The notes beneath the pieces are model-generated. The model made no database searches, was not told the DNA's origin, and saw nothing but the letters and a program-made list of their open reading frames with translations. A program made the position numbers and the translations under genes. Shown piece by piece: positions 17,708 to 26,077 of a stretch of DNA of 64,000 nt (within the stretch, counting starts at the first letter, position 1; the number at the start of each line of letters is the position of its first letter). The stretch lies in the NCBI RefSeq assembly GCF_016107535.1, contig NZ_JABASQ010000004.1, positions 62,001 to 126,000 on the forward strand. The letters run 5' to 3'. The DNA comes from Psychrobacter cibarius. Lineage in GTDB: Bacteria; Pseudomonadota; Gammaproteobacteria; Pseudomonadales; Moraxellaceae.

Positions 17708-18319
17708 TTAGAATGCAGGCTGACGTCTAGGGATCGCACTCAAAAACTCATTGCGCGCTTGATTGTCATGTACGTACTCACCCAACATCGATGTTGTACG
17801 TGTGGTGGAGTGCTGCTTATTTACGCCGCGCATCATCATACACATATGTGCTGCATCCATCACTACTGCTACGCCGCGACAGCCAGTGACATCCATGATA
17901 GTTTGTGCCACTTGCTCGCTTAAATTTTCTTGAACTTGCAAGCGACGGGCGAACATGTCGACGATACGGGCAAATTTTGATAAGCCCAGTACTTGACCAT
18001 TGGGTAGATAGCCTACATGAGCGATACCATGAAAAGGTAGCATATGATGTTCGCACAATGAATAAAATTCAATATTTTGTACCAATACCAGCTCGCGATT
18101 GCTCGATGGAAACAGGGCGTCGTTGACGACTTCATCCAAGCTTTGATGATAACCTTGGGTTAAATGTGCAAAAGCTTTTGCGGCACGCATCGGCGTTTCT
18201 TCAAGACCGGGACGCTGTAAGTCCTCGCCAGTTGAGAGAATAAGTTGACGATAAGACTCAACGCTTTCTTGGTAATTTGATGCTATTGTTGGGGTGTTAC
18301 TCATAAGTTTGGCAGCCAT
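17708..18319 (-). CDS. folE: GTP cyclohydrolase I
   Basis: FolE converts GTP to 7,8-dihydroneopterin triphosphate, the first step of folate synthesis. The zinc and active-site motif C-E-H-H-M-L-P-F is at about residues 88-95, followed by G-x-A-H-V-G-Y-L-P. The third zinc cysteine is in [10 protein letters not shown]. The segment [12 protein letters not shown] and [10 protein letters not shown] are typical of FolE type I. Length 203 residues fits. The frame opens at an ATG at 18319, but an ATG at 18304 (M-S-N-T-P-T) is equally possible, since neither has a clear ribosome site. The gene is divergent from fabI. Confidence 0.95.
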   Translation of the reverse strand: MAAKLMSNTPTIASNYQESVESYRQLILSTGEDLQRPGLEETPMRAAKAFAHLTQGYHQSLDEVVNDALFPSSNRELVLVQNIEFYSLCEHHMLPFHGIAHVGYLPNGQVLGLSKFARIVDMFARRLQVQENLSEQVAQTIMDVTGCRGVAVVMDAAHMCMMMRGVNKQHSTTRTTSMLGEYVHDNQARNEFLSAIPRRQPAF

Positions 18320-18521
18320 CCAAAATGTGGGTGTAGCTTAACGCTAAATCCCTAATTACGAACAGTTACAAATAACTATTGTAAAGGATTTTTATAAAAA
18401 TTGTGCAAGCTGGGAAGGGCTGTGATTATACTTGAAATCTACTTAACTTCATACTGCTGTGGCGAGCAGTTGGGCGTTTAATCGATATTAGACGACATTA
18501 TAAGGGAATACAGTTTACGAC

Positions 18522-18549
18522 TGTTTACTTAAATTAATTCGTGTATAAT
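18522..18549 (+). promoter_or_regulatory. Possible fabI promoter
   Basis: A perfect TATAAT at 18544-18549 has a weak -35-like TGTTTA 16 bases upstream. It lies about 108 bp before the fabI start within the 338-bp folE-fabI gap, the rest of which shows no other feature. Confidence 0.45.
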
Positions 18550-18657
18550 GACTTATTTTATAATTTGTACTTTTTATGCTGTGATATTCATCGTATCTAA
18601 TCACTCTAAATAACTTAATATGATTAAACAATTTTGATCGACCCAAAAGGAAATATT

Positions 18658-19464
18658 ATGCTACTACAAGGACAACGATTTGTCGTGACAGGCATTGCGA
18701 GCAAACTGTCTATCGCTTGGGCTATCGCTGAGGCACTGCACCGTGAAGGTGCCTCATTAATTCTCACTTATCCTAATGATAAGATCAAAAAGCGTGTCGA
18801 TATGGCAGCGGAGAAATTCGAAGCAGATTTGGTACTTGAGTGTGATGTGGCGTCTGATGAGTCTATCGCTGCCTGCTTTGAGCAAGTCACTGCCCATTGG
18901 GGTGATGGAATCGATGGTGTGGTACATGCGATTGGCTTTGCGCCGATGGATCAGCTTGATGGCGATTTTGTTAAGGCGACGACCCGTGAAGGTAGTCAAA
19001 TTGCCCATGATATCTCAAGCTATAGTTTTGTGGCATTAGCCAAAGAAGCCCGTGCTTTATTGGCCATGCGTCACGGTTCGATGCTGACATTGACGTATGA
19101 AGGTAGTATCTCGGTATTGCCAAACTACAACGTCATGGGTATGGCAAAGGCCAGCCTTGAAGCCAGTGTTCGCTATTTGGCTACTTCGATGGGCGGTGAA
19201 GGCATTCGTGTCAATGCAATCTCAGCAGGTCCTATTCGCACGCTTGCTGCCAGTGGCATCAAATCATTCCGTAAAATGCTCGATATCAGCGAAAAAATCG
19301 CGCCGCTACAACGTAATATCACACAAACCGAAGTCGGTAATGCGGCGCTTTTCTTGCTATCACCTTGGGCATCTGGTATTACCGGCGAGATTATGTTTGT
19401 TGACGCAGGTTTTAATACCGTTGCTATCAGTGAGCAATTAATGATGCTTGATGAGCCGAAATAA
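18658..19464 (+). CDS. fabI: Enoyl-[acyl-carrier-protein] reductase (NADH)
   Basis: FabI carries out the last reduction of each type II fatty acid elongation cycle. This 268-residue short-chain dehydrogenase has the FabI hallmarks: [14 protein letters not shown] at the dinucleotide fold, D-V-A-S-D at residues about 64-68, V-H-A-I-G-F-A-P in place of the SDR N-N-A-G motif, and the catalytic Tyr/Lys pair in Y-N-V-M-G-M-A-K with six residues between them. The C-terminal G-E-I-M-F-V-D-A-G is standard. I start at the ATG at 18658 with AGGAAA six bases upstream, not the in-frame TTG at 18634. It is the kind of enzyme that triclosan inhibits in other species. Confidence 0.95.
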   Translation: MLLQGQRFVVTGIASKLSIAWAIAEALHREGASLILTYPNDKIKKRVDMAAEKFEADLVLECDVASDESIAACFEQVTAHWGDGIDGVVHAIGFAPMDQLDGDFVKATTREGSQIAHDISSYSFVALAKEARALLAMRHGSMLTLTYEGSISVLPNYNVMGMAKASLEASVRYLATSMGGEGIRVNAISAGPIRTLAASGIKSFRKMLDISEKIAPLQRNITQTEVGNAALFLLSPWASGITGEIMFVDAGFNTVAISEQLMMLDEPK

Positions 19465-19574
19465 TGCTTTTCAATAGTCGGTTGTAGGGTTTTATACATC
19501 AGGAAGGCAGCCAATCGGTTGCTTTTTTTGGTTATAATAGATGCTTTTTGGTGATAAGCCATTAGGCGGCGAAT

Positions 19575-20270
19575 ATGATAACCAAATTACCAAAGTGGAT
19601 ATTGTGGGGCGGGGCAGTACTGGCATTCAGTGCTGGCTGTGTTAACACTGCTGCGTTAATGGGGTTTACCAATCTATCGGTTTCTCACGTCACTGGCAAC
19701 GTAAGCTTATTTGCAGCAGCTATTGCTTACTTGGATGTGCGTAGTATCTTGTATATTGGCGCGCTGCTATTGTCCTTTTTGGCAGGTGCGATACTGAGTG
19801 GTTATGTGATTGGGCAGACATCATTAAAGTTAGGTAGGCGCTATGGTAGTGCGCTATATATCGAGGCGGCACTGTTAATGGCCAGCTACTGGTTGTATCA
19901 GCAGCATGATTATTTAGGACAGTTGGCAGCGGCAATGGCATGCGGATTACAGAATGCCATGGTAGCGACTTATAGCGGTGCGGTTATTCGTACCACCCAT
20001 TTGACAGGTTTGACATCAGATATGGGCGCAGCGATTGGCAACTGGTTGGCGGGCCGATCGATTAGCAAACCGACATTAGGGTTTCAAGCCATTATTTGGT
20101 ATTGCTTTTGCGGTGGCAGCGCCGTTGGAGCATTTTTATTCGCCAAGGTTGGCTACGAAGCGCTATTTGTACCCATTGCTATCGTCTTGACGGCAGCATT
20201 TATATATAACTATGTCTCAGATCGCCTGCCAGAAAAAAGAGAGCCAAAAAATAAAAGGCACTCATCATAA
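19575..20270 (+). CDS. DUF1275 (YoaK-type) integral membrane protein
   Basis: A 231-residue protein with about six hydrophobic segments and the DUF1275 features: G-G-A-V-L-A-F-S-A-G-C-V-N early in the first helix, N-L-S-V-S-H-V-T-G-N-V-S-L-F after it, a central A-A-A-M-A-C-G-L-Q-N-A-M, and T-H-L-T-G-L-T-S-D-M-G. Function of the family is unknown; the paired H-V-T-G-N and H-L-T-G motifs suggest an inverted-repeat transporter-like fold, which is my inference. An AGGCGG ribosome site is six bases before the ATG. It follows fabI by 110 bp on the same strand and could share its transcript. Confidence 0.85.
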   Translation: MITKLPKWILWGGAVLAFSAGCVNTAALMGFTNLSVSHVTGNVSLFAAAIAYLDVRSILYIGALLLSFLAGAILSGYVIGQTSLKLGRRYGSALYIEAALLMASYWLYQQHDYLGQLAAAMACGLQNAMVATYSGAVIRTTHLTGLTSDMGAAIGNWLAGRSISKPTLGFQAIIWYCFCGGSAVGAFLFAKVGYEALFVPIAIVLTAAFIYNYVSDRLPEKREPKNKRHSS

Positions 20271-20319
20271 CGATCAGTACCTTTTATTTTTTGCTTTGAG
20301 GCAATAATAAAGCTGTGAT

Positions 20320-20484
20320 TTAGTTTTTACCTTCTTCCTTATGGTCTTCATGTTCATGCAACCCTTGCATCATATCGAGTGCAGAGTCGTCGGTACGCTG
20401 CTGATCTTTTTTAGCCAAACCGTCTTGATTGATATCTCTTGGTGACATTTTAGTGGTTGAGTCTGTTTTATTTGCATCTGTCAT
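20320..20484 (-). CDS. Small hydrophilic protein, 54 residues
   Basis: A short minus-strand frame from ATG at 20482-20484 to TAA at 20320-20322 encodes 54 residues. It is strongly supported by an AGGAG motif seven bases upstream on the minus strand. The product is charged and lacks hydrophobic stretches: an N-terminal part with M-S-P-R-D-I-N-Q-D-G-L and a C-terminal part with M-M-Q-G-L-H-E-H-E-D-H, rich in His, Glu and Lys. I recognise no family. The His/Glu-rich tail could bind metal, but that is speculation. It is convergent with the DUF1275 gene. Confidence 0.55.
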   Translation of the reverse strand: MTDANKTDSTTKMSPRDINQDGLAKKDQQRTDDSALDMMQGLHEHEDHKEEGKN

Positions 20485-20486
20485 AA

Positions 20487-21015
20487 AGTGCTCCTATTTA
20501 TTGTTATTCATTTTCCGATATAAATACTAATAAAAAATAGTTGTTAAGCTATTACTGGTATTAGAAATTTATTTTGACTTATTTAGTATGAGATAGCACC
20601 ATACGCTTGTACATACTAAGTGTACGCTTGTTTAGTGACGATGTGTAACCGCACATCACAAGGCTTGCTGTTTAATGAAAAGTAATTACTTGGTTATAAG
20701 TTGCTCTCACTCACTCTCGGCGTTTGGTTCAAAAATAAAAAACTCATGAGATAAATGTCATCTCTATAAAGTACCGTTTTAAAGTACCTTTCCTAAAACG
20801 CATTAAAGTAATTCTTTACCTATGAAATAACCATATTTATTGCAAATTTTATAGGGGCTTTTTTATAAAGGCTTTGTTGTATCAGATTTTTGTTATATAT
20901 CTGTTATGATAACGGCGTATTTTTTGCGGTTGCTGGTTGAATAACCATTAATCGCTAACATGCGTTTTTATTTTAGCGTCTTTTTACACTGTCTTTGGGA
21001 AAATAAGGACATTTT
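20487..21015. other. 529-bp intergenic region with no identified gene
   Basis: AT-rich spacer between the divergent 54-residue gene and the SLC13 transporter gene. I saw no tRNA, no open frame with a ribosome site and no strong hairpin. It must contain the transporter promoter; a TTATGAT stretch near 20902 is a weak -10 candidate. An unusually long leader of the transporter mRNA is possible. Confidence 0.5.
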
Positions 21016-22437
21016 ATGTCAGAGCAAAAATTAGATAGCCATCTTCCTGATGATGGCAATGAGTATTTATTTACCGATACCTTTCCAAAGGGTACTGGTA
21101 AAGGGTTGATAGTGGTCGCTATTGCGGCGGTTATCAGTATGATTATTTATAATGTATTGCCATTCGATATCAATGCCAATAAGGGTCTTGCCTTATTGTT
21201 CTTCATCGGCGTATTGTGGCTAACGGAAGCGTTGCACGTCACGATTACGGCACTATTGGTAGTCGTGGTTGGTGCCCTAGTTGGTATACCAGAATTCGAT
21301 GCCGAAATAGGCTTACAAAGCTTTGCCAATCCGACCATTTATTTGTTTTTTGGTGGTTTTGCTTTAGCGGCAGCCTTGCATGTGCAGCAATTGGATAAAA
21401 AAATCGCTTTAAAGATACTGTCTATGTCAGGTGGCAAATTAAGCACGGCGGTATTTTTGATATTTGGCGTGACCGCATTTTTGTCGATGTGGATATCGAA
21501 TACTGCGACGGCGGCGATGATGTTGCCATTAGCGCTGGGTATTTTAACGCAAGTTGACCGTGAAAAAGACCGAGGTACTTTTGTATTTGTACTATTAGGT
21601 ATCGCTTATTCAGCAAGCCTTGGTGGTCTAGGTACGATCGTTGGTTCGCCACCAAATGCTATCGCTGCAAAGGCGCTCAGTATTGCCTTTGTGGACTGGA
21701 TGAAGTTTGGTGTGCCGATGATGCTGGTATTATTGCCGCTATTGTTAGGTGCGATGTATGTGTTTTTGAAGCCCAACCTGAATCGTAAAATTGTACTGGT
21801 TGAAGATGAGCCTATTGTATGGAATAAACCTCGCGTAGTGACGATTATCGTCTTTATTGTCACCGCATTGAGCTGGATTTTCTCCAAAAAGATTGGGGCT
21901 GCGCTTGATATTACAGATACTGACGCGGTTATTGCCTTATCAGCTGCCGCCGCTGTGGTCAGCTTAGGCTTGGTATCGTGGAAGCAAGTGTCTGATAATA
22001 CAGATTGGGGTGTACTTATGCTGTTCGGTGGTGGTATTGCCCTGTCGACGATTCTGAAAGTGTCAGGTGCGTCCTTGGTGTTGGGGGAGACGGTCGCTAA
22101 TGCGTTGTCTTCTGCACCGCTTATCGTGGTGATGATTGCGGTATCAGCATTTATTATTTTCTTAACGGAGTTTGCTTCTAATACCGCCTCTGCCGCCCTG
22201 CTGGTTCCCGTATTTGCTGCCATTGCAGAGCAGATGGGTTTACCGCACGAAGTGCTGGTATTGGTCATCGGTATTGGCGCATCTTGTGCCTTTATGCTAC
22301 CCGTTGCGACACCGCCAAATGCGATTGTCTTTGGTACGGGGTTGATTAAACAGAGCGAAATGATCCGTACGGGTGTCATTCTTAATATCATTGCTACCTT
22401 TGTCGTCGGATTGTGGGCTTATTTCTTCTTAATATAG
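21016..22437 (+). CDS. SLC13/DASS family anion symporter
   Basis: A 473-residue membrane protein with about 11-12 hydrophobic segments, of the divalent anion:sodium symporter family that imports dicarboxylates, citrate or sulfate. The duplicated S-N-T motif that marks the two halves is clear: W-I-S-N-T-A-T-A-A-M-M-L-P near residue 157 and F-A-S-N-T-A-S-A-A-L-L-V-P near residue 390. The family segment P-V-A-T-P-P-N-A-I-V-F-G-T-G lies near the end, with its mirror G-S-P-P-N-A-I-A in the first half. The substrate cannot be told from sequence. An AAGGA leader precedes the ATG. Single gene with a terminator at 22467. Confidence 0.9.
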   Translation: MSEQKLDSHLPDDGNEYLFTDTFPKGTGKGLIVVAIAAVISMIIYNVLPFDINANKGLALLFFIGVLWLTEALHVTITALLVVVVGALVGIPEFDAEIGLQSFANPTIYLFFGGFALAAALHVQQLDKKIALKILSMSGGKLSTAVFLIFGVTAFLSMWISNTATAAMMLPLALGILTQVDREKDRGTFVFVLLGIAYSASLGGLGTIVGSPPNAIAAKALSIAFVDWMKFGVPMMLVLLPLLLGAMYVFLKPNLNRKIVLVEDEPIVWNKPRVVTIIVFIVTALSWIFSKKIGAALDITDTDAVIALSAAAAVVSLGLVSWKQVSDNTDWGVLMLFGGGIALSTILKVSGASLVLGETVANALSSAPLIVVMIAVSAFIIFLTEFASNTASAALLVPVFAAIAEQMGLPHEVLVLVIGIGASCAFMLPVATPPNAIVFGTGLIKQSEMIRTGVILNIIATFVVGLWAYFFLI

Positions 22438-22466
22438 TTTATCAATTACATTAATCATAATTCATG

Positions 22467-22508
22467 AAACCCAATGTCTCAATAATCACGAGCCATTGGG
22501 TTTTTTGT
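22467..22508 (+). terminator. Terminator after the SLC13 transporter gene
   Basis: Arms AAACCCAATG (22467-22476) and CATTGGGTTT (22494-22503) form a 10-bp stem followed by a T run. Confidence 0.8.
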
Positions 22509-22577
22509 TTCTCTTTTCTGTTCCTTTTTATGGTTAGTCGATGTATAACATAGTGATTTGTTAGGAAAATAAATAAG

Positions 22578-23381
22578 ATGGCGCACTCTAACTCCAACTC
22601 TAATAACAAGCATTTAAATACTATCGCGGCTATTTCTGACATTCATAGTAATGTCTTCGCGCTTGAAGCTGTGTTGACTGATATTAAACAGCGTAATATT
22701 GATCAAATTGTTAATCTGGGCGATATTTTATACGGACCGATAGCCCCCAAAGATACCTATGCGCTCTTAATGGCACAGCAGAACGATATCATTACTATTC
22801 GAGGTAATCAGGATAGACAGATTTATGAAGCGACAACGGCGGAGATTGGCAACAACGCAACCATGGCTTTTATCATAGAGGACTTGCCAAAAGCAGCGGT
22901 TAATTGGCTACAGAATTTGCCATTTGATTGTCATCTGAGTGAAGATGTTTATCTGTGCCATGGGTCACCAACCGATGACATGGTATATTTGTTAGAAAAT
23001 ATCGAGACGGGTCAGCCGACCTTACGTGATAATCTAGACATTTTGGCACAGCTTAACGGTATTGGCAGTTCAGTGATCGTATGTGGTCATACTCATATTC
23101 CACGTACAGTCACGCTATCGACAGGTCAGATAATCATCAATACAGGTAGCGTGGGTTACCCTGCCTATGAAGATGACTTGCCTGTTTTGCATAAGATGCA
23201 AACCTATTCGCCCCATGCCAGTTATGCGCTTATCAAATGTGCTGATACTGAACAGGGCAAATACTGGCAAACTGAGCATATCAAAGTGCCTTATGATTAT
23301 GAAGCTGCGGCTAAATTGGCTTCTATGAACGGTCGTGAAGACTGGGCGTTTGCACTGAGAACAGGGCGAGTATTGCCTTGA
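22578..23381 (+). CDS. Metallophosphoesterase, YfcE/Ap4A-hydrolase-like
   Basis: A 267-residue calcineurin-type phosphoesterase. All five signature blocks are visible in order: S-D-I-H-S-N (residues about 19-24), L-G-D-I-L-Y-G, R-G-N-Q-D for the catalytic His-equivalent region (here N-Q-D), C-H-G-S-P, and G-H-T-H-I-P. These supply a two-metal site that cleaves phosphomono- or diesters. Relatives act on nucleotides, diadenosine polyphosphates or model phosphodiesters; the substrate here is unknown. The first dozen residues are Asn/Ser-rich and not part of the fold. An AGGA lies twelve bases before the ATG. Independent single gene. Confidence 0.85.
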   Translation: MAHSNSNSNNKHLNTIAAISDIHSNVFALEAVLTDIKQRNIDQIVNLGDILYGPIAPKDTYALLMAQQNDIITIRGNQDRQIYEATTAEIGNNATMAFIIEDLPKAAVNWLQNLPFDCHLSEDVYLCHGSPTDDMVYLLENIETGQPTLRDNLDILAQLNGIGSSVIVCGHTHIPRTVTLSTGQIIINTGSVGYPAYEDDLPVLHKMQTYSPHASYALIKCADTEQGKYWQTEHIKVPYDYEAAAKLASMNGREDWAFALRTGRVLP

Positions 23382-23421
23382 TGAGCAATTAAATATATAA
23401 GTATCAGGATTTTACCTATTT

Positions 23422-23949
23422 TTAGCATGATTTACTAAGTTGCAAGCTATTATATGCATCAATATCTCTATGACCACACCAAACCTCTTTCAATGCGGGT
23501 AGCGCTTGAATATCTATTTGCCTAAAAAAACCGTCTACATTAAGCTGTCGATAATTTGGTCCTCGCTCCATTAGTTGATTAGAAAATAAAGAAAAGCTTG
23601 AAACTGGCGTCTCAGAATAGCTATAGATATGAATACTAATAACATTAGCTCCCTCTTTGCCGCCTAGACCTTTACGCCAAAAACCATGGCTTTGGCTGTT
23701 TATCTCATCGACTATGGCTTGCATTTTTTCAGGCTGATGCTTTGCGTCGTAAGATAGTAGAATAGGGTTTGAATAAGGGTTTTCAATTTCAACTTTGCTG
23801 ATGTCATGATAAGTAGCTCTTGATGTTGAGCTTGATTCTTTATTTGTACAGGAAGTTAAACACAACACTATCGGTAAAAATATAGTCGCTATAAACGTCA
23901 GCTTAATAGCTATCAAAATGCCCATATTGATCCTTTTTATATGATTCAT
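23422..23949 (-). CDS. Predicted lipoprotein of unknown function
   Basis: A 175-residue protein with an N-terminal hydrophobic stretch (about residues 13-32) ending L-C-L-T-S-C-T-N-K, a good lipobox that would place the lipidated cysteine at about residue 34. The mature part has about 140 residues with no recognised domain. It contains W-R-K-G-L-G-G-K-E-G-A-N-V-I-S-I-H-I-Y and a closing W-C-G-H-R-D-I-D-A. The frame opens at 23949, but an ATG eight codons later (M-G-I-L-I-A) gives a more usual signal length. It is divergent from the interrupted DUF1543 gene 51 bp away. Confidence 0.6.
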   Translation of the reverse strand: MNHIKRINMGILIAIKLTFIATIFLPIVLCLTSCTNKESSSTSRATYHDISKVEIENPYSNPILLSYDAKHQPEKMQAIVDEINSQSHGFWRKGLGGKEGANVISIHIYSYSETPVSSFSLFSNQLMERGPNYRQLNVDGFFRQIDIQALPALKEVWCGHRDIDAYNSLQLSKSC

Positions 23950-24000
23950 CTAACATCACACATTTTACTCAGAAGTTATTAACGTACAAGGTAATTCTTT

Positions 24001-24014
24001 ATGCCAACACTCTT
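24001..24014 (+). pseudogene. First codons of the DUF1543 gene, cut off by the IS3 element
   Basis: ATG CCA ACA CTC TT at 24001-24014 is the original start of the gene continuing at 25324. Removing the insertion sequence and one copy of the CTT duplication gives M-P-T-L-F-M-V-Q-L-G-G-R-P-K-G, which is the typical beginning of a DUF1543 protein. An AAGGT motif lies upstream at about 23987-23991. Confidence 0.8.
24012..24014. repeat. CTT target-site duplication, left copy
   Basis: CTT directly precedes the left terminal repeat and is repeated directly after the right terminal repeat at 25324-25326. A three-base duplication fits the IS3 family and indicates that this copy arrived by transposition. 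Confidence 0.8.
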
Positions 24015-24064
24015 TGAACCGCCCCGTGATTGTCGGAGACCTAACTTTCTGAGAGAATACGACA

Positions 24065-24382
24065 ATGAAAACACGAAACTACACACCCGAAATTAAAGAA
24101 CGCGCCGTTCGCATGCTGATTGAAGCAGTAAATGACTATCCCTCCACATGGTCAGCGATTCAAGCCATTGCCCCTAAGATTGGCTGCACGCCTGAAACCC
24201 TGCGATCCTGGCATAAAAAGCACATCGATAAAACCATACCAGCTAATATTCAAGCTCAAGATCAAGCTGCACGTATTAAAGAGCTTGAACGCGAGAACAA
24301 AGAGCTCAAGCAAGCCAATGAGATCATCAGGAAGGCTGCGGCTTTTTTCGCCCAGGCGGAGCTCGGTCGCCCACACAAGTAA
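24065..24382 (+). CDS. IS3-family transposase OrfA (DNA-binding part)
   Basis: 105 residues with the IS3 OrfA pattern: a helix-turn-helix start (R-N-Y-T-P-E-I-K-E-R-A-V-R-M), G-C-T-P-E-T-L-R-S-W, and a leucine-zipper coiled coil (I-K-E-L-E-R-E-N-K-E-L-K-Q-A-N-E-I-I). It ends F-F-A-Q-A-E-L-G-R-P-H-K. It recognises the terminal repeats. Its stop codon overlaps the orfB start as TAATG (24380-24384). A slippery site inside its end allows fusion to OrfB in the -1 frame. Confidence 0.92.
   Translation: MKTRNYTPEIKERAVRMLIEAVNDYPSTWSAIQAIAPKIGCTPETLRSWHKKHIDKTIPANIQAQDQAARIKELERENKELKQANEIIRKAAAFFAQAELGRPHK
24343..24349 (+). promoter_or_regulatory. Programmed -1 frameshift site of the IS3 element
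   Basis: T-TTT-TTC sits in register with the orfA codons (GCT TTT TTC), an X-XXY-YYZ heptamer. After a -1 slip the frame stays open through the orfA stop and runs in frame into orfB, giving the fused OrfAB transposase typical of this family. Confidence 0.65.
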
Positions 24383-25284
24383 TGGTCAACTTCATTGACG
24401 ACTATAGAGGTAGTTATGGGGTCGAGCTGATCTGTAGAGTCCTACCGATTGCCCCGTCAACTTATTATCGTGCTCAAGACTTAAGCGACAACCCACACAA
24501 GCGTTCACTACGCAGACAGCATGACGACTATTATCTCAGTGAGATTAAACGTATTTGGCAGGACAGCAAATGCCGCTATGGTGTGCGTAAAGTCTGGCAG
24601 CAGATGAAATCTGACGGGTTAAAGATTGCTCGTTGTACCGTAGAGCGTTTAATGAGACAGCATGACCTACAAGGCGTCTGGCGTGGTAAAGGCAAGATTA
24701 CCACCAACAGCCGTGACGACCAAAAACGCGCTGATGATCTAGTCAATCGTAACTTTAGCGCTCATCGCCCTAACCAGCTGTGGGTGGCGGACTTTACCTA
24801 TATCAAGACGACAAGCGGCTGGGTCTATACTGCTTTTATCATTGATGTGTTTGCCCGCGCTATTGTGGGCTGGAAAGTATCGAATCGCATGAATATCGAT
24901 ATGGTGATGGCAGCGCTCAACCAAGCGATAGCAGACAGAAACAATCCCAAAGATGTCATTCATCACAGCGATCGAGGGGTTCAGTACTTATCTATTCGCT
25001 ATACCGATAAGATGACGGGCTCTGGCGTGATTGCTTCTGTTGGTACAACAGGCGATTCATACGACAATGCGTTGGCTGAAACGGTCAATGGGCTGTATAA
25101 GTCTGAGGTCATTCATTATTTGAAAGAGAGCTGGACTGGCGTTAATGATGTTGAATTGGCAACCCTTGAGTGGGTGGACTGGTTTAATAAAACCCGTTTA
25201 CATAGCACGATTGGATATGTGTCGCCCTTTGAGTTTGAAAAGCGGTATTATGATAATTTAAACTTGTCAGGCATCGCTGCCTGA
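24382..25284 (+). CDS. IS3-family transposase OrfB (DDE catalytic part)
   Basis: 300 residues with the HTH_21 start (Y-G-V-E-L-I-C-R-V-L-P-I-A-P-S-T-Y-Y) and a full rve integrase core. The catalytic triad is visible as W-V-A-D-F-T-Y (Asp), H-H-S-D-R-G-V-Q-Y (Asp) and N-A-L-A-E-T-V-N-G (Glu). The C-terminal W-F-N-K-T-R-L-H-S-T-I-G-Y is the conserved end. No disruption is seen, so the enzyme should be functional, mainly as the frameshifted OrfAB product. Confidence 0.93.
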   Translation: MVNFIDDYRGSYGVELICRVLPIAPSTYYRAQDLSDNPHKRSLRRQHDDYYLSEIKRIWQDSKCRYGVRKVWQQMKSDGLKIARCTVERLMRQHDLQGVWRGKGKITTNSRDDQKRADDLVNRNFSAHRPNQLWVADFTYIKTTSGWVYTAFIIDVFARAIVGWKVSNRMNIDMVMAALNQAIADRNNPKDVIHHSDRGVQYLSIRYTDKMTGSGVIASVGTTGDSYDNALAETVNGLYKSEVIHYLKESWTGVNDVELATLEWVDWFNKTRLHSTIGYVSPFEFEKRYYDNLNLSGIAA

Positions 25285-25296
25285 CTCAAGTAAATC

Positions 25297-25323
25297 AACC
25301 TCCGATAAAGTCGGGGCGGTTCA
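25297..25323 (+). repeat. Right terminal inverted repeat of the IS3 element
   Basis: Reverse complement reads TGAACCGCCCCG then a diverged stretch then TCGGAG, matching the left end at 24015. The right CTT duplication follows at 25324-25326. Confidence 0.85.
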
Positions 25324-25327
25324 CTTT

Positions 25328-25906
25328 ATGGTACAGCTTGGTGGTCGCCCCAAAGGTCGTTTGATTGAGCAGCACGATATTTTCTTCGGTGTAGCCAATC
25401 AGGTAAGCGAGCTAATAGACGATATCAATAATCATTGGCCGGAAGTCAACAATAAATGGCATATTGATTCATACAGAGCGATTACCAAAGTGGGAAACCA
25501 TACTGTTAAATTGATTGAGTCAGATAACCAAGCTGCGAATGATAACGTTTTAAAACTGTTCTTTATTAATTTAGGCGGCTATCAGCAGGGGAGTTTTGAA
25601 GAGTTTCATCATAAGCTACTTATCGTCGCTGCTACTCAAGCAGAGGCTATTAAACAAGCAAAGCAAAGTGAGTTTTATCAGCAATTCACTTATAAAGATA
25701 AAGACACACCTTTTAATGCCGCATCGCACATTGATGATAAATTCGAGGTAGATATTGATGATATATACAACGTGAACGACCTTGTCTCAAACATACAGAT
25801 TTTAATTGAGCCTAGGATTCATAATAGTCACGAACTTGCAAATGCTGATGAAGATAAAGAGTATGTTGGTTATCTAAGTATTAAGAATTTAAGGAAGTTA
25901 CTTTAG
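25328..25906 (+). CDS. DUF1543 protein, 5' end displaced by an IS3 element
   Basis: The open part of 192 residues begins at what was codon 6 of the original gene (see 24001-24014). It has the DUF1543 features: L-G-G-R-P-K-G-R-L-I-E-Q-H-D-I-F-F-G-V near the start and W-H-I-D-S-Y-R-A-I-T-K-V in the first copy, with F-F-I-N-L-G-G-Y opening the second. The family has no known function. Only five residues are lost and the internal ATG at 25328 follows a G-rich stretch in the element's end (GGGGCGG at about 25313-25319). A slightly shortened product could therefore still be made, if a promoter reads out of the element. Otherwise it is a pseudogene. Confidence 0.75.
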   Translation: MVQLGGRPKGRLIEQHDIFFGVANQVSELIDDINNHWPEVNNKWHIDSYRAITKVGNHTVKLIESDNQAANDNVLKLFFINLGGYQQGSFEEFHHKLLIVAATQAEAIKQAKQSEFYQQFTYKDKDTPFNAASHIDDKFEVDIDDIYNVNDLVSNIQILIEPRIHNSHELANADEDKEYVGYLSIKNLRKLL

Positions 25907-26077
25907 GCTTGTTCTCAATTGAGGAGACTAGAGTTTAATGGACTAAAAGCGGTTATATCTCAATCATGCTTTGCAAGTTTTTAGATAATATATTTACATT
26001 TTCTGCGAAACCTCCTTTGACTGACAAGAATTCATTTCATTTTTAGTCTCATTATTTAATTAAGGACACACCCTAAT

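Larger units (their letters stand above)
24015..25323 (+). mobile_element. IS3-family insertion sequence, complete, 1309 bp
   Basis: The element is bounded by terminal inverted repeats starting TGAACCGCCCCG (left, 24015 onward) and the matching end GGGGCGGTTCA (ending 25323); about 20 of the outer 24 positions match. It carries orfA and orfB in the IS3 arrangement and is flanked by a 3-bp CTT duplication. Both frames are intact, so the copy looks recent and possibly active. It interrupts a DUF1543 gene after its fifth codon. Confidence 0.92.

Noticed and set aside
18634-18657. TTG-initiated extension of fabI
   Set aside because: The FabI family starts at the ATG at 18658, which has its own ribosome site.
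20487-21015. Possible riboswitch or small RNA in the 529-bp gap
   Set aside because: No conserved riboswitch core or T-tailed hairpin could be found by eye, so it is recorded only as an empty gap.
21606-22391. 261-residue open frame on the minus strand
   Set aside because: It is antisense to the SLC13 transporter gene and has low-complexity Ile/Ala/Thr content typical of a shadow of membrane-helix codons. No ribosome site was seen.
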